From positions 9,341,712 to 9,405,711 of the forward strand of contig JAJEKV010000011.1 of NCBI GenBank assembly GCA_021234155.1: a DNA stretch of 64,000 nucleotides, given 5' to 3'. The stretch is from Isoetes taiwanensis. Lineage: Eukaryota; Streptophyta; Lycopodiopsida; Isoetales; Isoetaceae. The notes below the pieces were generated by a model. It saw only the letters and a program-made list of their open reading frames with translations. It was not told where the DNA came from and searched no databases. A program made the translations under genes and the position numbers. Of the stretch, positions 1 through 11,599 are shown piece after piece (positions within the stretch are counted from its first letter, which is position 1; each line of letters starts with the position of its first letter).

Positions 1-2340
1 TAATATTTTGTTCCACTTAAAATCCCAAGCTTCTTTTGAAAATGATCATTTTTCCAATCTTGGTGTTTTTTTTAAGGGAATCTTTGAAACGGGAGTGATG
101 CAACACTCCCGTTTAATTTGCAATCCTGTTAATTGTGTTTATCCATTTATCCTTCTTTTATGGTTAGTCCCTTTAGCAACTAGTTAAGAGCAACCTTCCC
201 CATATGTCTGATACCATTAGGAATCGAATGTGGACAAGAAGCTGCATGCGACAGAGCTCCAAGGTCTCCATGATGTCCAGATTCTCCAGAGATGGTTTTC
301 TGTAAGAAAAATGTTCATGTCTTTTTTTTTCCTTCCTGTTGTTCGTTCATGTTTTGCAAAAAATTTCCACAAACCAGGCAAGGTGGGCAGAGATTTTTTA
401 TTCAAGTAAAGATTTTCTTCTGACATGCTTATGTCAGTAGTAAGGACATTTGCCCAGAGTTTTCCAATGCTGGTTTAGATTGCGATGATTGTAAAATTGG
501 GTGTATTCCTCCAAATTGTCAAAGATCAAAGTTAAGGTAACCTTTTGTGATTTCGAATATGCAAATTTTTGTTTGAGCATGTATTCACAATTGAATCATC
601 CCAATCTCATCTGCAATACATGGACATGTACAATATGCAGGCAATATTATAAATAGGGCAAGATATATACCACGTGCACCAATAAGTAAGCCGGAAAAAA
701 AAAATCCAAAGAAACCGTCAAGTATTTTTCTAGCATCCTCAATTTTCATATCTCCCTTATTGAGAGATGCTTACAGATTCTGGTAAAATCCTTCGTTGCA
801 AGCACGTCCCAATTGTAGGTACCAAGAGTGGCAGCCTCCGCTCTCGCTACTTCGCCAAAATAGGGCAAATTTGCCATTAAAATAATAAGATGGGAAGAAA
901 AATCAAAGGAACGGTCCAACTAGAATGGAAGAAGCAAAAAGAACAAATAGAGGATCCATAGGCTGACTCCCCACAAACACGTGTTGCTACACTAAAAATT
1001 GGCCTTAGCCTTTCCGCATCTAATATACTGATGGCATCGTTATCCTTACACACAAGGCAATCCCTTATTTTGATAATTGAAGGGACACAGAAAACATTTC
1101 TACAGGCTTTCAAGCCAAGTCATATATTTCAAGCGTCCCAGTTTCTTCCATTGTAAGTTTTTGCCTCCAAGCTAGAGATAGTTTAGCATGCTCCTAATTA
1201 TCTCCTTTAAATCACTTGCTTGCTTAATCAGCTGTGTAGGAGAAGTATTTTCTCCTATTCACAGTCATAGTCATGTAATTTGGCATGCGAGCTACTTTGT
1301 TGTCCAGGTACTTAGCTATGTTTGGGACATGGCCTACGGCTACCTGGAGGGATGCCTTAGGTAAAAAGAATCATATGCAAGGAGGCAATTCCAGTAATGT
1401 CGGACCTACCTTTGTTTGGAATGCTTGCATGACTTCATGGTAGTATGGTGTTGCTGCTATCGTGTCTGATAGGTCGAACTCATGTTGAAGAACTGAGAAG
1501 ACAGAGTTGGCATCTGCTTCTGCTACATAGGAAGTGGCGTTGTACCATCCCCTGAAGGATACAGTAGCCATGGTTGTGATGAAGTTGAGAATGTCAAACA
1601 GATGTATGAGTACCTTAGGGAGCTAGAAGATCGGCTTGGAGTGAGGAGCAAAAGTATATGTGGCTAATGAGGGGTACCCTTATATTTTTAGGCAGATTTA
1701 AGTGGGGATTTTTCTAGGGTTTGGGGACTATTGCAATTTTGGAATGGTATTATTTATTTCTCGGGTAATTCGAACAACTAAATATGGGGAGAACTATCTA
1801 ATAACCTTATTGCAACAAATTTTAGATGATTCGGAGCTGTCTAGGTCAAGTTATGAAGGTTCAAAGAGTGACTACTCACGACATGTGCCTCAGGCCCGAG
1901 TGAAATTCTTATTCGTGCTTCTAGCGCACGGCGTGAGTACTGGCAGCCTGTTTGGGCCTGAGATATTGCCAAACTGATGAAATGAGGGTATTTTCTTGCT
2001 CTACTCGATGAATAAAGCCCGAAAATGTCCTTGTTTGCTCGATTTGGGCTACTGATCGACCCCTGATCGACTACTCAAGGCGTGCGCCACAAGGTCGAGT
2101 GAAATTCTCACTTGTGCTCCTGGCACACGACGTGAGTACTGGGGGCTGATTTGATCACAATTTTCTCAAATTAAGTAAAACAAAAAGGTGTACTCTGGAA
2201 ATACTACTTATTTACTACTGATCTAACACACTTGCACTTATATTAGTCAAAATTTTATATATTACAAAAATGTTATAGGACTTCTAACAGTCCTCTTTCA
2301 AGCACAATTTCATTATAATGGGAAAATTTTTAGTAAACTG
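1..2340. other. Low-information flank, no supported gene
   Basis: I see no convincing complete gene. A minus-strand ORF at 1371-1571 starts with ATG and runs into a possible splice donor (CAAAG/GTAGG near 1410), so it could be a first exon, but its protein matches no family I know and no partner exon is clear. Two diverged copies of an 80-95 bp segment occur at about 1869-1965 and 2069-2150; both contain a sequence like CGAGTGAAATTCT and end near GTGAGTACTGG. Function unknown. Confidence 0.4.
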
Positions 2341-2367
2341 GAATTTTTTCATTATAGGGGTTGTATA

Positions 2368-2508
2368 GACCTTATGCAGGGGTTGTATACACGTGTACAG
2401 TACCCTGTATCATAGACCTTATGCAGGGGTTGTATACACGTGTACAGTACCCTGTATCATAGACCTTATGCAGGGGTTTAGGACACGTGCAGTACCCGTG
2501 TATCATAC
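2368..2508. repeat. 47-bp tandem repeat, three copies
   Basis: Copies begin with GACCTTATGCAGGGG at 2368, 2415 and 2462. The first two are almost identical and the third is degraded. The unit contains GTATACACGTGTAC, which is itself nearly palindromic. It is a short minisatellite with no coding role that I can see. Confidence 0.85.
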
Positions 2509-2619
2509 ATACATGAATATTTAGAGAACATAATAACACGGTATCATATACCAACTTCCAAACACAATAGAGACCGAAGTATGAACTATGTATGTCCCTA
2601 GTAACCTTCCCCCAGGTTC

Positions 2620-3222
2620 CTAACCCCTTCCCCTTCCCCTTCCCCTTCCCCTTCCCCTGCGAGGTCTAACCCATGCATCTGGGTTAGGAGTCAAGAGCTC
2701 ACGCTCATCCCAGCCTGATTCTTCCCACCATATGGGGTACCTAGTCATTAGAAAAAGTAATTCCACAGGATGATACTCACGGAATAAGAGCGGACCCAAC
2801 TCCACAAAACCGGTGTACACGTTGTAGTACACCCTAATAAGGCCATACATCTGTCCCTTAGAAATTTCATGAACGAACTCTGATATGTATGCATCCAGAG
2901 AGTGTGCTAAATATCCAGCACGAAGAAGAGGCCTCAATTGCTGTAGCATCTCGTCCAGATAAGGAGGGGGTTCAAGAATTCCCCTCATTGCAAGTCTCCT
3001 ATAACATTCAGATGGATTAATTTCCATCAGTGGCTCATGACCACAATCAAATCGCTCCAGAATGACGTTGATCAACTCCATTGTAAGCTTCTTGGTGGGA
3101 CTATGGCGCAACCTCCACTCCAAGAAATGGTCCCATAGCTCATCCATTCCAGGCCGCACAGAATGCCTGGGGCATGCTCGCAGGCCTTCTGGAGTAGCCC
3201 AGGGAGGATTGGGTCCAATCAT
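2620..3222 (-). CDS. Unrecognised 200-aa protein with Arg-Gly repeat tail
   Basis: An intact ORF of 200 aa. The frame is open further upstream, but the first ATG is at 3222 (MIGPNPPW), so I start there. The body is mostly helical-looking and hydrophobic-rich, with motifs such as MDELWDHFLEWRL and PIWWEESGWDEREL. It ends in an RGRGRGRG tail encoded by a CCCCTT microsatellite at about 2625-2660. RG tails often bind RNA, but here the tail may be only a repeat expansion. Upstream DNA on this strand is a purine repeat (3230-3490). It lies 3-prime of the DUF7869-like gene on the same strand and may be cargo of that transposon. I do not recognise the family, and expression is unproven. Confidence 0.5.
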   Translation of the reverse strand: MIGPNPPWATPEGLRACPRHSVRPGMDELWDHFLEWRLRHSPTKKLTMELINVILERFDCGHEPLMEINPSECYRRLAMRGILEPPPYLDEMLQQLRPLLRAGYLAHSLDAYISEFVHEISKGQMYGLIRVYYNVYTGFVELGPLLFREYHPVELLFLMTRYPIWWEESGWDERELLTPNPDAWVRPRRGRGRGRGRGRG

Positions 3223-3229
3223 TTGCAAA

Positions 3230-3490
3230 AGCAAGCAAGGATCACCGACGGAGCAAGGAACACGGAGCAGAGCAAGTAGCAAGTTCAAGAGCAAGCAACA
3301 AGATCAAGTAGCAAGGAGCACGGGAATGAAGTAGCAAGGAACAAGGATCAAGATCAAGTAGCAAGAAATGAACAAGGAAGATCAAGTAGCAAGAAGATCA
3401 AGGAACAAGGAAGATCAAGTAGCAAGAAGATCAAGGAACAAGGAAGATGAAGGAGCAAGAAGCAAGGATCAAGATCAAGTAGGAAGGTGA
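3230..3490. repeat. Purine-rich degenerate repeat (AAGATCAAGTAGCAAG type)
   Basis: About ten irregular copies of a 12-26 nt unit built from AAGGATCAAGATCAAGTAGC. It lies immediately upstream of the 200-aa minus-strand ORF and could form its 5-prime untranslated region. The strand asymmetry (purines on plus) is strong. Confidence 0.7.
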
Positions 3491-3535
3491 AAAGTAAGAA
3501 GTGAAAACAAGGTAAAAGAATTTATAGCTATGAAT

Positions 3536-3655
3536 CCAATAATGTTGAAGTATAATACCAATAATGTTGAAGTATAATACCAATAATGCTGACATATAAT
3601 ACTAATAATGCTCACGTATAATACCAATAATGCTGAAGTATTATACCAATAATTC
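3536..3655. repeat. 24-bp tandem repeat, five copies
   Basis: Five copies of a unit like CCAATAATGTTGAAGTATAA with single-base differences (ATGTTGAAG, ATGCTGACA, ATGCTCACG, ATGCTGAAG). It ends just before the TATA box of the small plus-strand ORF, so it may form part of that gene's upstream region. Confidence 0.85.
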
Positions 3656-3663
3656 TACAACGA

Positions 3664-3671
3664 CTATAAAA
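3664..3671 (+). promoter_or_regulatory. TATA box of the 79-aa ORF
   Basis: TATAAAAG lies 44 nt before the ATG at 3708, at the distance expected for a short leader. It directly follows the 24-bp repeat array. Confidence 0.5.
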
Positions 3672-3707
3672 GCAGCTCCATTCGGTGGTAGAAGTCATTC
3701 ATCTCCC

Positions 3708-3947
3708 ATGGCTTATAATATTTATGAAGATCAGTTTGAGACCATTCTTTGCTCCATGAGCTACAATGATATTAATCGCTGCATACATAAAGGTGTTAAG
3801 CTGGATCCTTACTTACAATCCAAAGCAGAAGGTCGTGAGTGTCATTGCCCCGGCCTTACTCGTGTTGTGATCCATCTTCTTTGGGTTCCTGAGCGCCATG
3901 CCTACGAGCTGAATGCGATCACAATAGCAGGGATTGATGATGAGTGA
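3708..3947 (+). CDS. Small intact ORF, 79 aa, unknown function
   Basis: The ORF starts MAYNIYEDQF and ends with a TGA at 3945. I choose this ATG over the upstream in-frame start because a TATA box sits 44 nt before it. The protein has Cys and His residues (a CHCPG motif) and an acidic end, and no family that I recognise. It is oriented opposite to the neighbouring 200-aa ORF and the DUF7869-like gene. The intact frame among decayed genes is weak evidence that it is young or was selected. Confidence 0.4.
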   Translation: MAYNIYEDQFETILCSMSYNDINRCIHKGVKLDPYLQSKAEGRECHCPGLTRVVIHLLWVPERHAYELNAITIAGIDDE

Positions 3948-4204
3948 ATCATCGACTCTATAATGCCATCAATAATATGTGCATCTAAATTATATGCATG
4001 CCATCAATAATGTGTGCATCAGATGTAATGATGTGTATTAAACACCTATTATAAAAGATGTAGGGATGTTAGTATAAGCATAATGGAAGCTAATTGATGT
4101 ATCGACAACGTATTAATTGTCCAAAATGCTTAAGTATTATAGCAAAAGAAATTACATACATGATTATCGAGAACATGACTGAGATTGAGAGCTTTTAGCT
4201 AATG

Positions 4205-5701
4205 CTATATCCCCCCACATGTCAACAATGTATTTTGGAATCGAGCAGGTCTTGGTCTTTTGCCATTTGCATCCCATGCATAATGTATGGCATCTAACTT
4301 CTCATACCTTGATGGATCCGATGGATTGGGTCGCCAACGTTTAGTTAAGCAACCCAGATAGTCACGACCAACGGGCATCCACCATGATACATAAATGTGA
4401 CCATAATTGGTAGACTCTGGATCTAGGATGGCATCTTCTTCTGTAAAGCCCAACCACGTTGGAGTTTCATCGTCTCCAAGTCGGACTAAAACGAACATAC
4501 CTTTCGTAACATGTGCATGAGGATCAAACTCATCCATAGGCAACACTGGACGGCCATCTGCTGGCCCACAATACGTAGGCAAAGGTCTTACAAGCACAGC
4601 GGCTTCATCGACCTCACGGAGTAAATGCGACTTTGTAGAGGTTCTTGCCTTGTACGCAAACAAAAGTTGTCATTTTGAGGTCGCCCGGAGATACATCTTC
4701 CAAACACAAAAGAATCTCGCTCCAAGAATCCATAGTTGCTTTGTACTGTCGTGCAAACACACTATCTTCTTGATTTTTGCAGAAGGAATTCCATAATGCT
4801 ATGTATTTGCTGATGTTGTCTGCCAGGCCAGGGAGATCTTTCAATGTCTTCCTTGGAGGGATATTTTTAGGCACCCCTGTTGGTAACGTTGGCTCACCAT
4901 TTTCATCCTCCTTCCACATTCTTATTCCTTTTTCTGGAATCCACTCTTTATGGGTTGGCCGCATCTTATATTGCATAATGGGCCATTTCCCATCCATTTT
5001 AAATCGAATAGCAATGGGTCGGTATGGCTGTTAGGCGTTGGCCTTTATCGGGGATATATCCCTTGACAAAGCCTTTCAAACGGAACTTCATCCACAAAAT
5101 ATGGAACAGGGGAGACTTTGCGTTGCACTTGCTAAACAAGTAAAGCAACTCAGGCAAAGTTAGAGCATCCGATGAACTCATTAACGTCGAAAAGTTCCCA
5201 AACAATGCATCAATATCGTCATGAGTATGCCCAACCATCATGAAGCCAACCTGAATCTCATCGAATACCTTAAGCCATGTCAAATAAGAGAGGTAGGAGA
5301 ACACATATCTATTTTTATTTTGACCCGATGCATTATCCAACTGTAAGTAGAGATTTCGAGGAAGAGGATTGAAGCCTTCTAAGTTGGCAGTAGAAGATGA
5401 AGGCATCTTCTCTTGTGTCTGCGCTAGCTTATGCTGCAGTGGTCGAGTATCTTTTAGGGCTTGCATCAATTTGCAATCTGTAGTTCTGCTTCCACACAGA
5501 TCACCGCACTTGTCTTCTTCCGGCAACTCAAGATAGTGTAGGATCCTAGAAAGTGATCCAACATGAAAGTTTGAGTCATCCTTCCAAAGATCAAGAGAGA
5601 AATGGCCATAAGCCCGTCCACCATGACCATGCGTCAATGCTCCTGTCAAGCTGCTCTTCAAGCGATCTCCTCTCCAAACAGATTTTGCGAGATGGTGACT
5701 T
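4205..5701 (-). pseudogene. DUF7869-like transposon protein, C-terminal part, broken
   Basis: This is the 3-prime part of a gene cut by the CACTA insertion at 5702. In three shifted frames (about 5701-4999, 4997-4614, 4663-4205) it encodes a protein with the motifs LTGALTHGHGG, YLQLDNASGQNKNRYVFSYL, VGHTHDDIDALFGNFS and LPELLYLFSK. These are the hallmarks of the plant DUF7869 family. The acidic residues in QLDN and HTHDDID, with an upstream DKMD motif, resemble the layout of an RNase H-like transposase core; that is inference. At least two 1-nt frameshifts (near 4998 and 4650) show decay. The upstream part continues at 22044-22340, beyond the CACTA element. Such genes are multicopy in bryophyte and fern genomes. 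Confidence 0.8.
5699..5701. repeat. CTT target-site duplication, left copy
   Basis: CTT directly precedes CACTACAAAA at 5702 and is repeated after TTGTAGTG at 22044-22046. Three-base duplications are characteristic of CACTA elements. Confidence 0.85.
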
Positions 5702-5718
5702 CACTACAAAATTAAAGC

Positions 5719-6110
5719 CCTGTTACGACGTCTATTACGACGTCCAGACGTCGTTTAGACGTCGATGATCGACGTCAAAACGTCGATAAACGACGTCTAT
5801 TTCGACGTCGGAGCGTCGATAAACGACCTTTATGCGTCGCTATACGCGTCGCAACCGCGTCGTCTTAAAGCGGCGACGGCGTCGTTCGCGGTTCAACGAC
5901 GCCACGCGATAGGCGCCACCTTGGCCGGGCGGCGGCGTGGGGCGTCGGCGAAGAAGGTTGTTCGGCGGTGGCGACGCGTGTTTGGCGTCGTTTAATGGCG
6001 TCCACGATATCGCGTAACAACGCGCCGGGTAATGGCGGCGTTGCGATGTCGTTGGCGGCGCGGCGACCACTTAAGCAACGTCGTTTAACGGCGTTGTTTA
6101 CGTATTAAAA
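5719..6110. repeat. Left subterminal repeats of the CACTA element
   Basis: A GC-rich run of ACGTC and GACGTCG units, for example ACGACGTCTATTACGACGTC, later shifting to GGCGGCG-type variants. It ends in an AT-rich run at about 6106. ORFs in it (5553-6070, both strands) follow the repeat and are not genes. Confidence 0.8.
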
Positions 6111-7289
6111 AAAATTTTTTTTTTTTTTAATGTTTTTTTTAATTTTTTTTTTTTTTTTATAACTTGAAAAAAATAATAATAACACATTTATTATGAATGA
6201 AGTTAATACATTTAATTTAAAGCCTATAAAATGAATTTAACCAATAAAGAAATATAAGATTTTAACGTCATTAAATGATGTCGCTTTTAAATATATTAAA
6301 AAATACAAAAATAAATGAAGCCCCAATTTTTTTTAGCTAAATACATTAATCAATAAATTAAGCTAAATACATTAATCAATACATTAAGCATGTTGAAAAT
6401 TAAATGCTTACGGTACAAAAGGTGGCAAAGTTGTTTTGCACAAACAACTAATTTGCTAGGAGTGTACATGCAAAACAATAAATTCAATGATTAGTAAAAT
6501 ATTAGTATAAATAAACAACTTAAAGGAAAAAAAAAAAAAATATGGAAAATCAATGGGGGGGGGTGGTTTCAATGGCGTCCCCTTCTTGGATAACAATTTA
6601 ACCTAAATAAAGCATTAGTATTTTATTAGCGTATTGAAAAAATTAAATCCTTACCTGGAAGAGGTGCCAACTTGTTTTGTAAGAACAACACATTTTGCTA
6701 GGAGTGTACATGCAAAACAAAAAATTCAATGATTAGAAAGAAATAGTATAAAACAACTAATAAGGAAAAATTTTGGAAAGAAGAAGGGTCTAGATCTTTT
6801 TAACGACGTCTTCTTAGATGGGAAAAAAAATTAGAAGAAGAATGGAAGAATTCAAGAAGAAAAGGCTAAGAAGAAGAGGAGGAACCCAAAATGGGGAGGA
6901 AGAATAATGAAGAAGATGAAGCAAGAGGAGGATTAAGAGTAAGAATTTGAATAAGAGGAGGAAGAAGTAGTATAAGAGGAGGAAGAATCGAAGAAGAAGA
7001 TGACAAAGGGAATGGAAGAATATGTATGGAAGAAGGATGCAAGAATGGAAGAAGAAGAATGAAGGTTGAAGGAAGAACAAACAACAAATACAAAAAGCCC
7101 TAAATGTACCCAAAAACAAGTTTAGATTCAAAGAACGAGTTGGTTGATCCGTGCACATACCTTATGAAGCTTGTCTTACACTTAGAATAGACCCCAAAGT
7201 AGATCCGCGCCGAAAATCGCCTCAAAAAACGCTCCTCCATAAGCTTTGCTTGCTCGAAAATAAGCGGCGGGATTGCCGCCTGTTTTCGA
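6111..7289. other. AT-rich and purine-rich spacer inside the CACTA element
   Basis: Poly-T and poly-A runs are followed by a GAAGAAG-type purine tract at about 6830-7090. Two diverged copies of a segment containing TTTGCTAGGAGTGTACATGCAAAACAA lie near 6450 and 6690. The minus-strand ORFs over the purine tract are Leu/Phe low-complexity translations and are not supported as genes. Confidence 0.5.
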
Positions 7290-7395
7290 TTTAAATCACA
7301 GGTCGTCGTTTAACGACGTCGTGACGTCGGTAAACGACGACAAAAAACGTCGTTGAACGACGTTTGTAACGACGTTTTTTTTTTTACGACGACAA
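7290..7395. repeat. Internal block of subterminal-type repeats
   Basis: Motifs like GTCGTTTAACGACGTC, GTCGGTAAACGACG and AACGTCGTTGAACGACG recur here, 1.6 kb inside the element, and end at a poly-T run (7396-7421). No TTGTAGTG terminus follows. It is either an internal duplication of an end or a relic of a nested smaller element whose terminus was lost. Confidence 0.6.
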
Positions 7396-7570
7396 ATTTT
7401 TTTTTTTTTTTTTTTTTTTTATAATACACTTGGTACACTTGATACTTGTTCAACTAATAATGGTCCAAAGTGTTTGAGGGATTACGTACAATGTGAAGGT
7501 CAAAAGTGGCTATGAAGCACTGTGCACAGTTAATGACTATAAGAAGCATGTGCAGTGACATAAGGATGTT

Positions 7571-7740
7571 ATCTTTTGGCAGTAACTATGTTCCACATTT
7601 GATGCGAAGGGCATAGGAAAATACCATATGGATTACATTTACATTTAATGGTTCCATCTTTTGGTAGTAACTACGTTACACATTTGATGCGAAGGGCACA
7701 GGAAAACACCATATGGATTATATTTATATTTAGTGGCTCT
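7571..7740. repeat. 85-bp tandem duplication
   Basis: Two adjacent copies start with ATCTTTTGG at 7571 and 7656 and share CACATTTGATGCGAAGGGCA. They differ at several sites, so the duplication is old. The rest of 7396-8800 shows nothing I can name. Confidence 0.8.
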
Positions 7741-8831
7741 AAGAAGCGGATGCACTGGCTAAGACATGGACTTTGGGTAAGGAGTGGTGATGTGACATTG
7801 GCACTGTTAAGATGATTGTCAACCATATCTGAAATAAAAAACAAGGCAAGAACAAGTGTTTTTGAAAATAACAAGGTTTTTTGGACGAAAGTTTTTTAAC
7901 CATCTAATTTTATAGTTTCGACCATGGCAACTTCTTCGGGTGCGCGTTGTTATGGTAGCATAACTACTACAGAATAATGTTGTTATGGCACCAAGGTAAC
8001 GTGGTCCTACTCAGAAAGTTACCTTGGTTGCTTGGATTATTTTATAAGGAAATTTCTCCAAAAACTCAAGCATAGGGACAGTGGAAAGTAAATACTTGTG
8101 GCTGAGCTCAACAAAAATACGAGTACATAGAAGAAATATGCCAGGGCATCTTTTCTGGCGAAAACCATGGTTACGAAATTGGCCAAGTGCATGTATTTGG
8201 TAAGGAACCATGGTTCCGAAATTGGCTGTCTAGCAAAAACGAATTAGGGCAAAATCGGAATACACATTCAGTTTGGACGTAGCTCGGCCCTTAGGTATGG
8301 ATCGGCATTGCAGCTTGTCTATCTTCTACCTGCTGGGTTTTTTTGTCTCAGCCGGAATGTTTCACAAGGAAAAGAATCGGAAAAAAAAGCGGTACTAAGA
8401 GGAGCGATGGCAGTCAATTCCACAGAACTGTGGTAGCTCCTAAAGCAAATGCGGATCCAACTCTGACATAGCTTCACAAGGCATTGGCTCTTCAAATCAA
8501 GCTCACCAGGTCTGGAAGCTTTACAGTATTTTATTTCTTAAAATTCTTTGATTTCTCTCTGAATAGAGATAAAGACATGTACAGGTTCATGCTTAGTAAC
8601 GATTTTTGCCTTGTATTAAATATAGACTAATTAGAAGGATGATTCTATCTTAATATGGCTAGAACTTGTAGATCTACAAAGCAGATGTATAGATCTCATT
8701 ATTCACTGGAAGTGTGAGCATACTTGGCCATTTTGAGGATTATGTTATACCTGGTTGGATAGCAAGGCACCCCAAAGTTCAGATCTACAAATTCTGATTT
8801 GTCTTGAATTTTTGTCTCAAATAAATATTGA

Positions 8832-9790
8832 ATAATGATGAACTCCAGATTATGAATGTTTTACTAATCCAAGCAAAAGCCCTGTCTGACTCTGCTGCTG
8901 TTGATAAGGACGATTCCTCTACTATAAAGACCTCTATGAATTTGGAGCAAGGGAGTGTGCTTGCAAGCACTGCACAAAAGGGATCCGATAAAGTATTTAC
9001 AGGGGATAACCTATATTTAAGGGAAGGTGCCAGCAAATCTATTCCCCCAGGTGTTTGCATTCCAATGGCATCTCAAGCTATGGGCAATCTAGCACCTACT
9101 ACTCAGGTTGGAAGCATAGATAATTTTATTTAAGTATCTTGCTTGCTTAAGAATTTGTTGCCCTTTATGATTATGCTAGTAGATGATTGCTGTTGTTTGA
9201 GATTCAATATGATTCTATACTATGTGCTGGCTTGAAGATGCAATAAAGGGATGCAGTAAGCATATTTCCAGATCTAGTTTTATTCTATTATTTATGTGGT
9301 ATGTCTTTTATGCTTAATGATAAACCTAGTGGATCTAGTGAGTTTGAGGCATTTGCAGATCTCAGTTGTGCGACGCATAGGTCCCTATGAACTTAAATCT
9401 TAAGGGAAATTTTTATGTTTGATCTGACCAGTGTAAATAGTATGCAACTGCGTATGTTCAGGCCTTATTTATGATTGCAAGCTTGACCTCTACGCTATTC
9501 TCATAGGCAGATTATGATGTGCTAAGAATTCTCTGATGTGTTTTGTGGCAAATTCAGTGGTTAATACATGGTAAGGTTTAGGCTTTGTTAATAATTCTGT
9601 GATGAATTCTGTGGCAAATCCAGATAATGGATTACAAGCAATTGATCCAATTTCTATTGCTCAATGCAAAGCAGAAGATGAAATGCAGAAAAGCTGATGA
9701 ATATGTGAATAAACAAGACATTGGTGGAGCTACTAGTAATTTACATATCAACGAAATTGAAGATAATATTGTGGCACAAAGGCTCCTCTC
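8832..9790 (+). pseudogene. Exon-like fragments captured in the CACTA element
   Basis: Two stretches look like coding exons followed by splice donors: 8832-9105 (ends ACTCAG/GTTGG) and about 9623-9790 (ends CTCAG/GTCTGA). The first translates to a Ser/Ala-rich segment containing KALSDSAAVDKDDSS. The second needs a frameshift to stay open, with an early stop in one frame. Codon-like composition and donor sites suggest a captured host-gene fragment, a known habit of CACTA elements, but I recognise no family. The surrounding 9800-11600 is AT-rich and holds no gene that I can support. Confidence 0.3.
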
Positions 9791-11186
9791 AGGTCTGACT
9801 AGTTTCATTTATTGAATGCTTCTAAGAAATATGTATTGTAAATATGACAAAGCTTGAACTTCAGAACAGTTTTGTCTACTTAGTGAATAATGCTTTAGAT
9901 ATGCATTTTTGTGCATAAGGGGCTGCAATTGCTTATAAAGAAGAGCCTAATATGTTTGAATAAGATGTTGTATGAACTCAAGCCTATGGTGAACTCAAGC
10001 AAAGGGAGTAATAAGAAAGCTAAGCCTTAATAGCATTAATTATGGATTTTATGCATGTATCCGTGGTGGCTTATGCTATTTGATTATAAATAATGTGGAT
10101 TGGTTGCATGTTGTTGTGAACTTGAAGTATTAACCTGAGGGTTGAGATGTGATGATTAACCCTGGCATAAGAATCATGTAGCAATGAAAATGCAAATGAT
10201 GTATGATGGGCTTTGAGCTAAGCAGGCGTGAAATTTCCAAGTAGAATATGCTGATCCTTTCTGCTAGAAGGCTAGTTTTCTTGCAGCTGAGATAAGGATA
10301 TATGCATAAGAAAATAAGACAACAGGTCATTAAGGTTCTAAAGTAACCAGGGCCTTGAGTTTAGTAATAGTATGCCATGGACCAGTGTCTTATGTTTAAT
10401 TTCAGGGCGAGCTTTAGAACATGTGAAATGCAAGATTTAAAGGCTTATTGCTGATTGCAAATAGGGTAACAATGCTGTTTCAGGGGATACAAATAACTAA
10501 GTGGGTTTTGAATTATCAGATTAAGTTGAACAGATAAATAGATGCCATGTTTGCATCACCCTTATGTTCTAATGCCTTAATGGTAAAAAGGGCATTAGGT
10601 AGGTCTGCATTTGCTGATGCTAAAATGGTACATGGCTAAATCTACTTCTATTTTGATTATTTAAACATGCAAGGTGAAGGGCGAAGAGCCCAAGAGATCT
10701 GTAGCTTACCTGTGATGGCTTATGTGGTTACCCTTTCCAAGGCTAACATGCATTTGGTTTCATTGCAGGTAACGAGATTTCTTGCTCCTATGTATGTTTC
10801 CCATTCATTCATGTTGGAGAAGCTACAAGAGGGATGACTTTGAAGTCACATTTTTGACAAGGCTGCTGAGTTATATGATTTTGATTTGAAAGACAAGGGA
10901 AATTCTAAACTTCATTTTCAATTTTATGTCGTTTTTGAGTCAATTTTGAATCTTTTAAGGTTAAATATGATGTATTGAACAAGAATATTAATTGGATTGA
11001 CAAGGGGAAATTGGTATTCTTAAAGAGAATCTGGTAATTTCTTTTGATAAACTTTTGATAAATGTTAACCATTTTTAAGGCTTAAGTCAAATTTACACCT
11101 GTTTTGGCTTAAGGCTGCATATTGGCTGGAAGTGGTCTTTGCAAAAGTCCATGAAAGGTAAAAGTCTGTTGAACAGATTTTAAAAA

Positions 11187-11217
<31 letters not shown>

Positions 11218-11599
11218 GTATAGAATGCATGTACACTTGATACATGGGTTTATTTAACTGGATAGGGGTTTATTTGACTTGCTACACCCGTTAAAGTTAT
11301 GAAATATACCACCATGAAAATGTTCAATGTTTTGTGGTACATCCGTTGAGCTATGAGGTATATAATACGATGATGATAACTAGTAATACCTTACCTGCTA
11401 CGATAACTAATACCTTACCAACATGCAAAAATGTAGTTTATCTTAAAATTTTATTTTGTTAGATTTAAAAAGGTTAGGTTTCCACCAATAGTATATGTAG
11501 CTACGTGTTCGCTTGTTACGACGACATATATATACAAGAAATTTAATGCGTCCTACGGTGCATGTTCAAGTTTTAGCATGTTCCTATGCTGCAAGTTCT

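Noticed and set aside
6814-7158. Minus-strand Leu/Phe-rich ORFs of 75-114 aa
   Set aside because: They translate a GAAGAAG purine tract; low complexity, overlapping frames, no domain.
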